From Thermoleophilia bacterium (GTDB lineage Bacteria > Actinomycetota > Thermoleophilia > BMS3ABIN01), in assembly GCA_020053595.1 (NCBI GenBank), contig JAGVMV010000040.1:1-64000 (forward strand): a stretch of 64,000 nucleotides of DNA, given 5' to 3'. The notes beneath the pieces are model-generated. The model worked only from the letters and a program-made list of their open reading frames with translations, did no database searches and had not been told where the DNA came from. The translations under genes were made by a program, and so were the position numbers. This document shows, piece by piece, positions 42,266-53,175 of this stretch. Position 1 is the stretch's first letter; each line of letters begins with the position of its first letter.

Positions 42266-43642
42266 GTGGCCAAAAGCGTCAATCCCCACATTTTCCGCGA
42301 GTATGACGTCAGGGGACTCGTGGACGAAGACTTAGATATCGAAACCGTCGAGCTGCTGGGCAAGGGCTATGGCGTTTACATGAAATCATTTGGTTATACC
42401 GAGGCCATTGTCGGCCGCGACAACCGGCCCAGCTCGGAGCCGTTCCGGGACGCCCTGGTCAGTGGCATCGTCTCCACCGGCTGCGATGTGATCGACGTAG
42501 GCGAGTTGCCCACGCCCGCCTTCTACTTCTCGCTGCAGGAATATGGCAAGCAGGCCGGCGTGATGATTACCGGCAGCCATAACCCGCCCCAGTACAATGG
42601 CTTCAAGCTTTACCGGGGGCACGGGACTATCTATGGCGAGGAGATCCAGAAGCTGCGCGGCATCATCGAAGATGGCGTGTTCCCCCAGGGTGAGGGCAAC
42701 GTGACCAGCGCGGACCCGATTCCCGCCTTTGTCGAATATATCGCCGGCAATATCAAGGTCGAGCGGCCACTCAAGGTTGTGGTCGACGCCGGCAACGGCG
42801 TTGGCGGCAAGGTGGCGCCCGGGTTGCTGCGGCAACTGGGCTGCGAGGTAGTGGAACTATACTGCGAGCTCGATGGCAACTTCCCCAACCATTTCCCGGA
42901 CCCGACGGTTCCGGCCAATCTTGAGGACCTGATCGCCACGGTAGCCCGCGAGGGCGCCGACCTGGGCATCTCCTTTGACGGCGATGCCGACCGCATCGGC
43001 GCCGTTGCCGATGACGGCAGCATTATCTGGGGCGACCAGCTGATGATTCTTTTTGCCCGCGACATTCTCGAGTTCAACCCCGGCGGTACCATCATCTTCG
43101 AGGTGAAATGCTCCCAGGCGCTGATCGAGGACATCGAGGCTCACGGCGGCAAACCGCTGATGTGGAAGACCGGCCACTCCCTCATCGAGGCCAAGATCCG
43201 CGAAGAGAAGGCGCTGCTGGCCGGCGAGATGAGCGGCCACATATATTTTGCCGATCGCTACTTCGGCTATGACGATGCCATCTACGCCGCCTGCCGGCTG
43301 GTGGAGCTCATTTCCCGCAAGGACATAAAGCTTTCCGAGCATCTCGCCGACATCCCCCGTTACTATGCCACCCCCGAGCTGCGCATTGAATCCAGCGATG
43401 AGGAGAAGTTCCAGATCGTGGAGACGGTAAAAAAAGAATTTTCCAAGGATAACAAGGTCATCGATATCGACGGCGTCCGTGTCGTCTTCCCCGATGGCTG
43501 GGGGCTGGTGCGAGCGTCCAACACTTCGCCCGTGGTCGTGGTTCGCTGCGAGGCGAAGACGCCCGAGCGCCGCGACGAGATCCAGGAGATGATCCTTGCC
43601 AAACTGCGGCAGTTTCCCTCGGTTGCCGCCAACCTGAAGTAG
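42266..43642 (+). CDS. manB: Phosphomannomutase/phosphoglucomutase
   Basis: A 458-residue alpha-D-phosphohexomutase of the AlgC/ManB type. The FREYDVRGLVDEDL start, phosphoserine loop ITGSHNPPQYNGFK, metal loop SFDGDADRIG, sugar loop GEMSGHIYF and C-terminal RASNTSPVVVVR are in order. It interconverts mannose-6-P and mannose-1-P. The start is GTG 42266 with AGGAGG 6 nt upstream. With the PGI/PMI and the nucleotidyltransferase downstream it makes a GDP-mannose route. Confidence 0.92.
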   Translation: MAKSVNPHIFREYDVRGLVDEDLDIETVELLGKGYGVYMKSFGYTEAIVGRDNRPSSEPFRDALVSGIVSTGCDVIDVGELPTPAFYFSLQEYGKQAGVMITGSHNPPQYNGFKLYRGHGTIYGEEIQKLRGIIEDGVFPQGEGNVTSADPIPAFVEYIAGNIKVERPLKVVVDAGNGVGGKVAPGLLRQLGCEVVELYCELDGNFPNHFPDPTVPANLEDLIATVAREGADLGISFDGDADRIGAVADDGSIIWGDQLMILFARDILEFNPGGTIIFEVKCSQALIEDIEAHGGKPLMWKTGHSLIEAKIREEKALLAGEMSGHIYFADRYFGYDDAIYAACRLVELISRKDIKLSEHLADIPRYYATPELRIESSDEEKFQIVETVKKEFSKDNKVIDIDGVRVVFPDGWGLVRASNTSPVVVVRCEAKTPERRDEIQEMILAKLRQFPSVAANLK

Positions 43643-43653
43643 TGGAGCGAGAG

Positions 43654-44733
43654 ATGCCGATTACGGACAAGCAGACAATGCTCAGCAAACTTGACGAGGT
43701 CGCGGCTATTCGTGCCCTCGATTCCCAGGACCAGTTCGGCATGGTGGCCGGACTGCCCGGGCAACTGTTTGACGCTTACGAGGCGGGCGGCAGGGTCGCG
43801 TTGGATCACGGCGGTGAGGTGGGAGGAATCGCCGTCGCCGGCATGGGCGGATCGGCGATTGGCGCTGATGTCATTGCCTCCGTTTACGACGCCGAGCTGC
43901 CCAGCCCGATGGTCACGGTCCGCGGCTATAATCTGCCGCACTGGATCAGCAGTCGCAGCCTCGTCTTCGTCGTCAGCTATTCGGGAAATACCGAGGAAAC
44001 CATCTCCTGCCTGAACGAGGCGCTCGAGCGCGGTTGCCGCATTATCTGCCTCAGCACGGGCGGCAAGGTCGGCGAGATTGCCGCGGCCAACGAATTGCCT
44101 TTCATCGAGGTACCCAGCAGCCTGCAGCCGCGGGCCGCTATGGGTTGGCTATCCGTGCCGATCGCCGCCTGCCTGGAGAGCCTGGGCCTGATCGAGGCCG
44201 TCGAGGAAGATGTCCGAGAGGCGGCAAGCGTGCTCGGGCGCCTGGGCGAGCTGTACGGCCTGGAAAACCAGTCAGCTTCCAATCCGGCCAAACAGCTGGC
44301 GGTTGATCTCTTCGATCGCATTCCGGTCATTTACGGATCCGAGGTGACCGCTGTGGCCGCCCTGCGCTGGAAGTGCCAGATCAACGAGAATGCCAAATCA
44401 CTGGCTTTCAATCACCAGTTCCCGGAACTCAACCACAATGAGATCGTCGGCTGGGAGTTTCCGCGGTCCGACCTGGAGCGCTTCCGGGTCATCTATCTGA
44501 CCGACGGAAAGCTGCACCCGCAGAACGTCAAGCGCATGGATGTCACCGCCGAACTTCTGGAGAGCTACGCGGGCGAGATCAGGCGCTATGCCAGTTCCGG
44601 CAAGTGCCGCCTGGCGCGGCTGTTATCCAGCATAAACCTTGGAGATTATGTCTCTCTCTATCTGGCGGTGCTCAACGGCATCGACCCGTCACCGGTAGAG
44701 CGCATCGAAAATCTGAAAAAGCGGTTGGCCTGA
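43654..44733 (+). CDS. Bifunctional phosphoglucose/phosphomannose isomerase
   Basis: A 359-residue SIS-domain isomerase. GIAVAGMGGSAIGADVIAS and VVSYSGNTEETISC are the sugar-phosphate binding motifs, and FNHQFPELNHNEIVGWE carries the catalytic Glu/His of archaeal and actinobacterial PGI/PMI enzymes. It interconverts fructose-6-P with glucose-6-P and mannose-6-P. The ATG at 43654 has GGAGCGAG upstream; GTG 43642 is the alternative. It is 11 nt from the phosphomannomutase. Confidence 0.9.
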   Translation: MPITDKQTMLSKLDEVAAIRALDSQDQFGMVAGLPGQLFDAYEAGGRVALDHGGEVGGIAVAGMGGSAIGADVIASVYDAELPSPMVTVRGYNLPHWISSRSLVFVVSYSGNTEETISCLNEALERGCRIICLSTGGKVGEIAAANELPFIEVPSSLQPRAAMGWLSVPIAACLESLGLIEAVEEDVREAASVLGRLGELYGLENQSASNPAKQLAVDLFDRIPVIYGSEVTAVAALRWKCQINENAKSLAFNHQFPELNHNEIVGWEFPRSDLERFRVIYLTDGKLHPQNVKRMDVTAELLESYAGEIRRYASSGKCRLARLLSSINLGDYVSLYLAVLNGIDPSPVERIENLKKRLA

Positions 44734-46187
<1,454 letters not shown>

Positions 46188-46205
46188 GACAGGGCGTTTA
46201 GGAAA

Positions 46206-47258
46206 ATGAACACGAGCAACTATTCAGTGAAGACCATCGAGTGGCAGGGCGACGAGGTCGTCATGATCGATCAGCGTGTCCTGCCTCTTGAAGAAGAGTA
46301 CATACATCACACGACCTGGCAGGAAGTTGGCGCTTCCATCAAGACGATGGTAATTCGCGGCGCGCCGGCCATCGGTGTGGCTACGGCTATGGGCATGGCG
46401 CTTGCCGCCAGGCAATCCACAGCCACTTCCCAGGATGATCTGAAGCGCGACCTCGACGAGGCCGCCAAAGGTCTGTTCGCCACCCGCCCGACAGCTTATA
46501 ACCTGGGCTGGGCCCTGGAGCAGCAGGCGAAGATCTATAACGAGTCCGGCGATGTGGACAAGATCCGCGTCCGGCTCAAGGTCCGTTCCCAGGAGATCCT
46601 CGACGAGGACGTGGCCATGTGCGTCGCCATGGGTGAGCACGCGGCGCCGCTCTTTCCCAAGGGCGCACGCATCCTCACCCACTGCAATGCCGGAGCTCTG
46701 GCGACCGCCGGTTACGGCACGGCTCTGGGCGTCATCCGTTCGGTGTTCAAACGCGATCCAACCATTCACGTGTTCGCCGACGAGACCCGGCCGTTCCTGC
46801 AGGGAGCCAGGCTGACCGCCTGGGAGCTCCAGCAGGAGGGCATCCCCTGCACTCTCATCACCGACAACATGTCCGGCTACTTCTTCAAGAAGGGTGAGAT
46901 CGACGCGGTTGTCGTCGGCTCGGACCGGATAGCGGGAAACGGTGACGTGGCCAACAAGATCGGCACCTACATGGTCTCGGTGCTGGCCAAGGAGCACGGC
47001 GTTCCCTTTTATGTGGCGGCGCCTACGTCGACGGTGGATTTGAGCCTGACCGACGGATCACAGATACCCATCGAGGAACGCGATCCCGCCGAAGTTACCC
47101 ATTGCGGCTCACGGCAGATCGCGCCCACGGGCATCGGTGTGCGCAACCCGGCGTTCGACGTGACTCCGCATCAAAACATCGCCGCCATTATCACCGAGAT
47201 GGGTGTCCACAGCGAGCCTTACACAGAAAGCCTGGCCGCAGCGAAGAAAGGCAAATAG
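46206..47258 (+). CDS. mtnA: Methylthioribose-1-phosphate isomerase
   Basis: A 350-residue eIF2B-like isomerase. GAPAIGVATAMGMALA near the start, the catalytic Cys in HCNAGALATAGYGTALGV, the RPFLQGARLTAWEL strand and the catalytic Asp in GSDRIAGNGDVANKIGTY fit MtnA. It works in methionine salvage, linked to ahcY by the methyl cycle. No other salvage gene is near. The start is ATG 46206. It ends 1 nt before the next gene. Confidence 0.92.
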   Translation: MNTSNYSVKTIEWQGDEVVMIDQRVLPLEEEYIHHTTWQEVGASIKTMVIRGAPAIGVATAMGMALAARQSTATSQDDLKRDLDEAAKGLFATRPTAYNLGWALEQQAKIYNESGDVDKIRVRLKVRSQEILDEDVAMCVAMGEHAAPLFPKGARILTHCNAGALATAGYGTALGVIRSVFKRDPTIHVFADETRPFLQGARLTAWELQQEGIPCTLITDNMSGYFFKKGEIDAVVVGSDRIAGNGDVANKIGTYMVSVLAKEHGVPFYVAAPTSTVDLSLTDGSQIPIEERDPAEVTHCGSRQIAPTGIGVRNPAFDVTPHQNIAAIITEMGVHSEPYTESLAAAKKGK

Positions 47259-47259
47259 C

Positions 47260-48375
47260 TTGAAAGCGATGGTACTGGCAGCCGGCCTGGGCACACGCCT
47301 GCGGCCGCTTACCGGCTCGATCTCCAAGCCTATGGCCCCGATCGTCAACCGGCCCGTGATGTACCATATCCTGCGTCTGGTCCGGGAACACGGATACGAT
47401 GAGGCCGTTGCCAATCTGCATTATCACCCCCACGCCATCACCAACTATTTCGGCCGGGGCCAGCGCATCGGCATTGAGTTGCGCTACTCCCTGGAGCCGG
47501 AGTTGATGGGAACCGCCGGTGGCGTCAAGGCCATGCAGCGGTTTCTGTCAGACGGCACCTTCCTGGTCATCAGCGGCGACGCTCTGACCGACATCAATCT
47601 GACCAAATTGCTGGAGCAGCATCGGCAATCGGGTGGAATTGCCACCCTGGCGCTCAAGCGGGTGGAAGACCCCAGCAAATTCGGGGTGGTCAACCGCGAA
47701 AAGAATGGCCGCATTCTGGGCTTCCAGGAAAAGCCGGCGCCGGGCGAGGAGCTCAGCAACCTCTGCAACTGCGGCATTTACATCTTTGAACCGACCATCT
47801 TCGATCACATCCCCAAAGACGCTTTCTACGATTTCGGCAAGCAGCTGTTCCCGGAGTTCGTAACCAGGGAAATCCCGTTCCATGGCTTCGAGATCGAAGG
47901 CTACTGGAACGATGTCGGCAGTCTCGAGCAGTACCGCATCGGCAATTTTGACGCTCTGACCGGCAAGGTCAAAGTGAAGATTCCCGGCACTGAGCGTTCT
48001 CCGGGGATCTATGTGGGCAAGGGCACGCGGATATCCAGGTCGGCGAAGATGAAAGCGCCGATCCTGCTGGGCGATTACTGCCGGGTGGGGGAGAACGTCA
48101 GCCTGACCGGACCGCTGGTCATCGGCGACCATAGCGTCATCGAAAAGGGCGCGGCCCTAAAAGGGGTTATCAAGTGGCGCGCGGCACAAACAGGCGCCGG
48201 GGCCACCGTCGAGGGCGGAATCATCGGCCGTGGAGCCTATGTACGCGATGAAGTGCACATACACGACCGTGTGGTGGTCGGCGACCGCTGCGTCATCGGC
48301 GCCGGCAGCGTGCTGGATGAAGAGGTGCACCTCGAGCCGTTCACGGTGATCGAGGCCGACAGCCACGTGCGGTAA
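47260..48375 (+). CDS. NDP-mannose/glucose pyrophosphorylase (GDP-mannose type)
   Basis: A 371-residue nucleotidyltransferase. The GLGTRLRPLTGSISKPMAP signature, FLVISGDALTDINL and GFQEKPAPGEE fit a sugar-phosphate nucleotidyltransferase. After about 245 a left-handed beta-helix begins (SRSAKMKAPILLGDYCRVGE, then hexapeptide repeats). GDP-mannose is inferred from the mannose genes upstream; NDP-glucose is the alternative. The start is TTG 47260, after AAAGG, directly at the mtnA stop. Confidence 0.85.
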   Translation: MKAMVLAAGLGTRLRPLTGSISKPMAPIVNRPVMYHILRLVREHGYDEAVANLHYHPHAITNYFGRGQRIGIELRYSLEPELMGTAGGVKAMQRFLSDGTFLVISGDALTDINLTKLLEQHRQSGGIATLALKRVEDPSKFGVVNREKNGRILGFQEKPAPGEELSNLCNCGIYIFEPTIFDHIPKDAFYDFGKQLFPEFVTREIPFHGFEIEGYWNDVGSLEQYRIGNFDALTGKVKVKIPGTERSPGIYVGKGTRISRSAKMKAPILLGDYCRVGENVSLTGPLVIGDHSVIEKGAALKGVIKWRAAQTGAGATVEGGIIGRGAYVRDEVHIHDRVVVGDRCVIGAGSVLDEEVHLEPFTVIEADSHVR

Positions 48376-48412
48376 CACCCGAAGTCACCGGGAATCAATC
48401 CGATTTACACCT

Positions 48413-48446
48413 TTGATTTTATACATGAACTTTTATATCATGTATA
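48413..48446 (+). promoter_or_regulatory. vapBC promoter with overlapping operator
   Basis: TTGATT (48413-48418) and TATCAT (48436-48441) are spaced 17 nt. TATACATGA (48420-48428) and TCATGTATA (48438-48446) are perfect 9-bp inverted arms separated by 9 nt, covering the spacer and the -10. This is the expected position for autorepression by the antitoxin-toxin complex. Confidence 0.7.
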
Positions 48447-48477
48447 GAAGTACCTTTCCCAAGAGGTGATACCCGCG

Positions 48478-48750
48478 GTGGAAAAGCAGAACAAGAAAAA
48501 GCCGATGCAGGTTTACCTGGATTACAAGCAGGACGCTGAGCTCAGCTTCGTCGCCGACAAGCTGAACATCTCCAAGGCGGAAGTCATCCGGCGCAGTCTC
48601 GATGAATACCTCATCGAGGCCATCCCGCCGGAAGAAGACCCGTTGATGGAGATGATTGGACTGGCGGGTGAAGACAGCGGCCTCCCGGTTGACCTCGCAG
48701 AAAATCACGACAATTACCTCACAAAGTGGGAAAGGGAGCGCTGTGAATGA
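48478..48750 (+). CDS. vapB: VapB-like ribbon-helix-helix antitoxin
   Basis: A 90-residue antitoxin. The N-terminus (PMQVYLDYKQDAELSFVADK, then LNISKAEVIRRSLDEYL) is a ribbon-helix-helix DNA-binding fold; the tail (GLPVDLAENHDNYL) binds the toxin. It overlaps vapC by 4 nt (ATGA). The start is GTG 48478 with AAGAGGTG about 9 nt upstream; GTG 48466 is within that site and less likely. It probably binds the inverted repeat at 48420-48446. Confidence 0.85.
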   Translation: MEKQNKKKPMQVYLDYKQDAELSFVADKLNISKAEVIRRSLDEYLIEAIPPEEDPLMEMIGLAGEDSGLPVDLAENHDNYLTKWERERCE

Positions 48751-49172
48751 AATCAGTTGACCGGTCCGCTCTCTTTGTCGATACCAGCGCTTGGCTCGCG
48801 GTCAATGATCCCCGGGACAGCCTGCATGATGCAGCAGCTGTATTCTATCGCGAAGCTGCTTTGAAAAAATTCAGGACTTTTGTCACCTCAAACCTTGTTG
48901 TAGCTGAAACTCACGCGGGTCTGATAAAAGCCTGGGGCACGCATATTGCTCTCAAATTCCTGGAATTGCTCGAGGCCAGCAGCCGCGTGAGCGTTATTTA
49001 TAGTACGCGGGAACTCGAAATGGAGGCCGTGCGCATTCTGGCAAAATATGGGGATCAGCGATTTAGTCTCTGTGATGCCATAAGTTTCGCCATCATGAAA
49101 GATAGCGGTATCAAAGACGCTTTCAGTTTCGACCAGCATTTCGAAACCGCGGGGTTTCGCCGGCTGCCATAG
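48747..49172 (+). CDS. vapC: PIN-domain toxin (VapC family)
   Basis: A 141-residue PIN ribonuclease. Acidic residues sit in LFVDTSAWLAV, LVVAETH, SLCDAISFAIM and FSFDQHFETAGF, the standard quartet. Toxins of this family cut tRNA or rRNA when not bound by VapB. The gene is intact, overlaps vapB, and its stop (TAG) is followed at once by the comF start. Confidence 0.9.
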   Translation: MKSVDRSALFVDTSAWLAVNDPRDSLHDAAAVFYREAALKKFRTFVTSNLVVAETHAGLIKAWGTHIALKFLELLEASSRVSVIYSTRELEMEAVRILAKYGDQRFSLCDAISFAIMKDSGIKDAFSFDQHFETAGFRRLP

Positions 49173-49871
49173 ATGTTCTCCGAGCTTCTTTCAGTTCTTT
49201 TCCCCCTGCGCTGCATCCACTGCGGACGGGGCGGGGAATGGCTATGCCCGGAATGCGTGGCGTTGCTCCGACCGCTCGGCCCGCATTTCTGCTGCCGCTG
49301 TGGCCGACCCTCCCTGAACCGTACCGCCGACTGCCCCGAGTGCCGCGGCCGTGAGCTTCACTTCAAAACCGCCCGCGCCGCCTATTATTTCGAAGGTCCG
49401 GCCCGTAGCCTGGTTCACCGGCTCAAGTACTCCGGGCAGCGCCGCCTGGCCAGCTATATGGCCGAAATAGCCTGCAATCAGGCTGGTTTGACTAGCTCCG
49501 ACAAAGCGGTTACGCTAACATATGTTCCTCTGCACAGCGCAAAACTGTTAAATCGCGGATACAATCAGGCTGGCCTGTTCGCAAGGGCTCTTTCCCGGCG
49601 GCTTGGCCTGCCGCTTCAGGACCTTCTCTGCAAGCAACACCCCACTTTGGCGCAAAACCGGCTGGGTTTTGAGGAGCGCCGGCAAAATCTGGAGGGCAGT
49701 ATCACTCTTCGCAGGGGAGCATCCCTTGAATCAGGGCAAAGCGGACGTTTGGTGCTGGTGGATGATGTCTATACCACCGGATCGACGGCTTCGGAGTGCG
49801 CCAGGGTCCTCGCCGAGGAACTGGGGGTTGAGGTGGAGGTCTGGACTTTCGCCAGAACAGTAAAGCGATAG
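49173..49871 (+). CDS. comF: ComF-family phosphoribosyltransferase
   Basis: A 232-residue protein. A double zinc ribbon begins it (CIHCGRGGEWLCPEC, CCRCGRP and CPEC) and the PRTase signature is RLVLVDDVYTTGSTASEC near 195-212. ComF proteins are tied to natural DNA uptake and often lie before hpf-secA, as here. The ATG directly abuts the vapC stop, so translation may depend on the toxin message. Confidence 0.9.
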   Translation: MFSELLSVLFPLRCIHCGRGGEWLCPECVALLRPLGPHFCCRCGRPSLNRTADCPECRGRELHFKTARAAYYFEGPARSLVHRLKYSGQRRLASYMAEIACNQAGLTSSDKAVTLTYVPLHSAKLLNRGYNQAGLFARALSRRLGLPLQDLLCKQHPTLAQNRLGFEERRQNLEGSITLRRGASLESGQSGRLVLVDDVYTTGSTASECARVLAEELGVEVEVWTFARTVKR

Positions 49872-49933
49872 AGTTTGAATTAAGCTGCCGAAAGGGTAGA
49901 AAAGAGTACGCAACCACGCGGGGAAGGATGGAT

Positions 49934-50491
49934 ATGAACTTACAGGTGAAGGGGAGAAACATCGCAATGACAGACGCGCTCCGCGTCTATGTTGATGAGA
50001 AGCTGACCAAGTTGGGCAAGAACTTAAACAGCGCCAGTACCATGGAAGTGGAGCTCTTTGTTGAAAAGAATCCGAGCATCGCTGACAACCAGGTCGCCGA
50101 GGTGACGATCTTCACAAAAGGTCCGGTTCTGAGAGCCAAGGGCGCTTCCGCTGACATGTATGCCTCCATCGATCTGGTTGCCGACAAGCTCAGTCGCCAG
50201 GTCAAAAAGTATCGTGGCAAGCTTGTGAGCCACAACGCGCACGTCCGCGGCAGCATCCCGCCCGATGCGATCATGCCTTTGCCGGAGATGATGGAGGAGG
50301 AAGAAGAAGGTGGCCCGGAGATCGTCAAGCTCAAAACGTTTGGCATCAAGCCGATGTCGGCCGAGGAGGCTGCGCTGCAACTGGAGCTGATCGGCCATGA
50401 CTTCTTCGTCTTCCGCAACTCGGAGACCAACGATACAAGTGTTATCTATCGCCGCCGTGACGGCAACTACGGGCTGATCGAACCCAAGTAG
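49934..50491 (+). CDS. hpf: Ribosome hibernation factor, long form
   Basis: A 185-residue long-form HPF. The N-terminal S30AE domain (NLQVKGRNIAMTDALRVYVD, about 1-100) blocks the ribosome decoding site. The C-terminal domain (about 125-185, with VKLKTFGIKPMSAEEAALQL and RRRDGNYGLIEPK) dimerises ribosomes to 100S particles. ATG 49934 is preferred because GGAAGG lies 6 nt upstream; ATG 49928 is too close. A strong terminator follows. Confidence 0.93.
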   Translation: MNLQVKGRNIAMTDALRVYVDEKLTKLGKNLNSASTMEVELFVEKNPSIADNQVAEVTIFTKGPVLRAKGASADMYASIDLVADKLSRQVKKYRGKLVSHNAHVRGSIPPDAIMPLPEMMEEEEEGGPEIVKLKTFGIKPMSAEEAALQLELIGHDFFVFRNSETNDTSVIYRRRDGNYGLIEPK

Positions 50492-50503
50492 CTGGTTTGT
50501 TCC

Positions 50504-50538
50504 GGTGGCACGGGCCGTGAGGCCCGTGCCACCTTTTT
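50504..50538 (+). terminator. Intrinsic terminator after hpf
   Basis: A perfect 13-bp GC-rich stem (50504-50516 with 50521-50533), GTGA loop and TTTTT tail at 50534-50538. It separates hpf from secA. Confidence 0.95.
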
Positions 50539-50580
50539 GTCTTTACGGCGCCCACAGTCTGCTAAAATACCCCTGTAATC

Positions 50581-53175
50581 ATGGCTAAATTATTCCAAAA
50601 AGCTCTTCGCATGGGCGAAGGCAAAAAATTCAAGCAGCTCGAAGAGCAGGTTGCCGCTATCAACACCTTCGAAGAAGAGGTCAAGGCGCTGAGCGACGAC
50701 GGGCTGAAGGCGAAAACGCCGGAGCTGAAGCAGCGCCTGGCAGATGGCGAGGAGCCGGACGACATCCTGCCGGAAGCCTTCGCGGTGGTGCGGGAGGTCT
50801 CGGGCCGCGTCATGAAAATGCGCCATTTCGATGTCCAGCTGATGGGCGGGATCGTTTTACACCAGGGCAGGATCGCCGAGATGAAAACAGGCGAGGGCAA
50901 GACACTGGTCGCCACCCTGCCGGTTTACCTCAATGCACTCTCCGGTAACAGCGTTCATGTCGTGACGGTCAACGATTATCTGGCCAAACGCGACGCCGAG
51001 TGGATGAGCCCCATTTACAACTTCCTTGGTCTTAAGGTCGGGATTCTGCAGGACAACATGGGACCCCCCGAACGGCTGGTCGCTTACGCTGCTGACGTCA
51101 CCTACGGCACCAACTCCGAATTCGGTTTCGATTATCTGCGTGACAACATGGCCACCAGGCTTGAGCATCTGGTGCAGCGCGACCACGCTTTCAGCATTGT
51201 CGATGAAGTGGACAGCATTCTCATCGACGAGGCGCGTACGCCGCTGATTATTTCCGGAGCCCCGGAAGAGGCGGCCTCCACCTATTACAAGTTCGCGTCC
51301 ATCGTGCCGCTCCTGCGCCCCGAGGATGACTACGAGGTCGATGAAAAGCATCGCACCGTGGCTGTTACCGAGTCCGGCGTCACCAAAGTGGAAAAAGCCC
51401 TGGGTGTCGAGAACCTCTACGAATCGAAGAACGGCCAGCTGGTGAATCACCTGATGCAGGGGCTGAAAGCCCACGCCCTTTTCAAGAAAGACGTCGAGTA
51501 CGTGGTCAAGAACGGCGAGGTGTTGATCGTCGACGAGTTCACCGGCCGCATCATGGAAGGGCGCCGTTACTCCGAAGGGCTGCACCAGGCCATCGAGGCG
51601 AAGGAAAAGGTGCACATCCGCGAGGAGAACCAGACGCTGGCGACCATTACCCTGCAGAATTATTTTCGCATGTACGACAAGCTCGCCGGCATGACCGGCA
51701 CGGCGGCCACCGAGGCCGATGAGTTTATGCATATCTACAAGCTGGAAGTGGTCTCCATCCCGACCAACCAGGAAATGATCCGTGACGATCGCAACGATTT
51801 CATCTTCAAGACCAAAAAGGCCAAGTTCCGCGCCTCCGCTGAAGACATCGTCGAATGCCACAAAAAGGGGCAGCCGGTCCTGGTGGGAACGGTCTCCATC
51901 GAAACCAGCGAGTACCTGAGCGACATGCTCAAGCGCCGCGGGGTTCCGCACCAGGTGCTGAACGCCAAGCACCACGAAAAGGAAGCAGAGATCATCGAGC
52001 ACGCCGGCGAGGTCGGGCAGGTCACTATCGCCACCAACATGGCCGGCCGTGGTGTCGACATCAAGCTCGAGGACAGCGTGCGCGATCTGGGCGGCCTCTA
52101 TGTGCTGGGTACGGAACGCCATGAAAGCCGGCGCATCGACAACCAGCTGCGCGGCCGTTCCGGCCGTCAGGGCGACCCTGGCGCCACGCGCTTTTATCTT
52201 TCCGCCGAAGACGATGTTATCCGGCTGTTCGCCGGGGACCGCATCTTTAACATCCTCGACAAGCTGGCGCCGGACGAGGACGTCCCTATCCAGCACAAGA
52301 TGCTCACCAAGACCGTGGAGAACGCGCAAAAAAAGGTCGAGCAGCAGAACTTCCAGACCCGTAAACGCGTGCTCGAATACGATGACGTCATGAACAAACA
52401 GCGCGAGGTCATTTATGAGCAGCGGCGCAAGATCCTCGAGGGCAGCGATATCAGCGAAGACGCACGGGAGATCACCGACGAGGTCCTGACCAACACGGTT
52501 GAGACTTACTGCGAGCAGGGCGCCTACCCGGAAGACTGGGACTGGGAGAACCTCTTCGTTTCGCTCAAGTCGCTTTACGACATCTCGTTCGGCAAGGACG
52601 GCATCGAAATCGAGGAAGCGACGCAGGAAGAAATGATCGAGCGGGTTCTGGCCGATGCCCAGGCGATCTATGACGGCAAGGAGCAGGACTTCACGCCCGA
52701 GCACATGCGTCAGCTGGAGCGCCTGGTGATGATGGGGGTCATCGACAATCGCTGGCGCGAACACCTCTACGACATGGACTACCTCCGTGAGGGCATCCAC
52801 TGGCGCAGCCTTTCCCAGAAGGACCCGCTGGTGGAATATAAATCAGAGGGCTTCGGCATGTTCCAGGAGCTGCTGGGCTCCATCAAGGAAGATTTTGTCC
52901 GCACAATATTCCATATGAGCCGTGTGCCGCAGAATGAAATGGCCGAGCGGCGCGAGCGCGATCTGCAGTATACCTATGACGATGGCACGACTTCGCGGCT
53001 GCCTCAGGTGGCCGAGCAGGCCGCGGCTGGAGCAGGTGCGGCGCCGGCCGGCGCCGGGGGAGCTTCCGGCGAAGCTCCTGTGGCGGTCACCACGCGCCAT
53101 GCTGACAAGGTGGGCCGTAACGATCCCTGCCCCTGTGGGTCGGGCAAGAAGTATAAGAAGTGCTGCGGGGCGTAA
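50581..53175 (+). CDS. secA: Preprotein translocase ATPase SecA
   Basis: An 864-residue motor ATPase that drives proteins through SecYEG. Walker A is MKTGEGKT, the DEAD-box part is [17 protein letters not shown], and the [10 protein letters not shown]-type motif appears as [12 protein letters not shown]. The C-terminus has a flexible Ala/Gly-rich linker and the zinc-binding [13 protein letters not shown] tail. ATG 50581 has no strong Shine-Dalgarno but a TAAAAT -10-like box lies at 50563. It has its own transcription start after the hpf terminator, by inference. Confidence 0.97.
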   Translation: MAKLFQKALRMGEGKKFKQLEEQVAAINTFEEEVKALSDDGLKAKTPELKQRLADGEEPDDILPEAFAVVREVSGRVMKMRHFDVQLMGGIVLHQGRIAEMKTGEGKTLVATLPVYLNALSGNSVHVVTVNDYLAKRDAEWMSPIYNFLGLKVGILQDNMGPPERLVAYAADVTYGTNSEFGFDYLRDNMATRLEHLVQRDHAFSIVDEVDSILIDEARTPLIISGAPEEAASTYYKFASIVPLLRPEDDYEVDEKHRTVAVTESGVTKVEKALGVENLYESKNGQLVNHLMQGLKAHALFKKDVEYVVKNGEVLIVDEFTGRIMEGRRYSEGLHQAIEAKEKVHIREENQTLATITLQNYFRMYDKLAGMTGTAATEADEFMHIYKLEVVSIPTNQEMIRDDRNDFIFKTKKAKFRASAEDIVECHKKGQPVLVGTVSIETSEYLSDMLKRRGVPHQVLNAKHHEKEAEIIEHAGEVGQVTIATNMAGRGVDIKLEDSVRDLGGLYVLGTERHESRRIDNQLRGRSGRQGDPGATRFYLSAEDDVIRLFAGDRIFNILDKLAPDEDVPIQHKMLTKTVENAQKKVEQQNFQTRKRVLEYDDVMNKQREVIYEQRRKILEGSDISEDAREITDEVLTNTVETYCEQGAYPEDWDWENLFVSLKSLYDISFGKDGIEIEEATQEEMIERVLADAQAIYDGKEQDFTPEHMRQLERLVMMGVIDNRWREHLYDMDYLREGIHWRSLSQKDPLVEYKSEGFGMFQELLGSIKEDFVRTIFHMSRVPQNEMAERRERDLQYTYDDGTTSRLPQVAEQAAAGAGAAPAGAGGASGEAPVAVTTRHADKVGRNDPCPCGSGKKYKKCCGA

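Noticed and set aside
50857-52800. A 647-codon open frame antisense to secA
   Set aside because: It is the mirror of a strongly conserved gene in GC-rich DNA. It has no recognisable domain and its low-complexity composition follows from secA codon bias.
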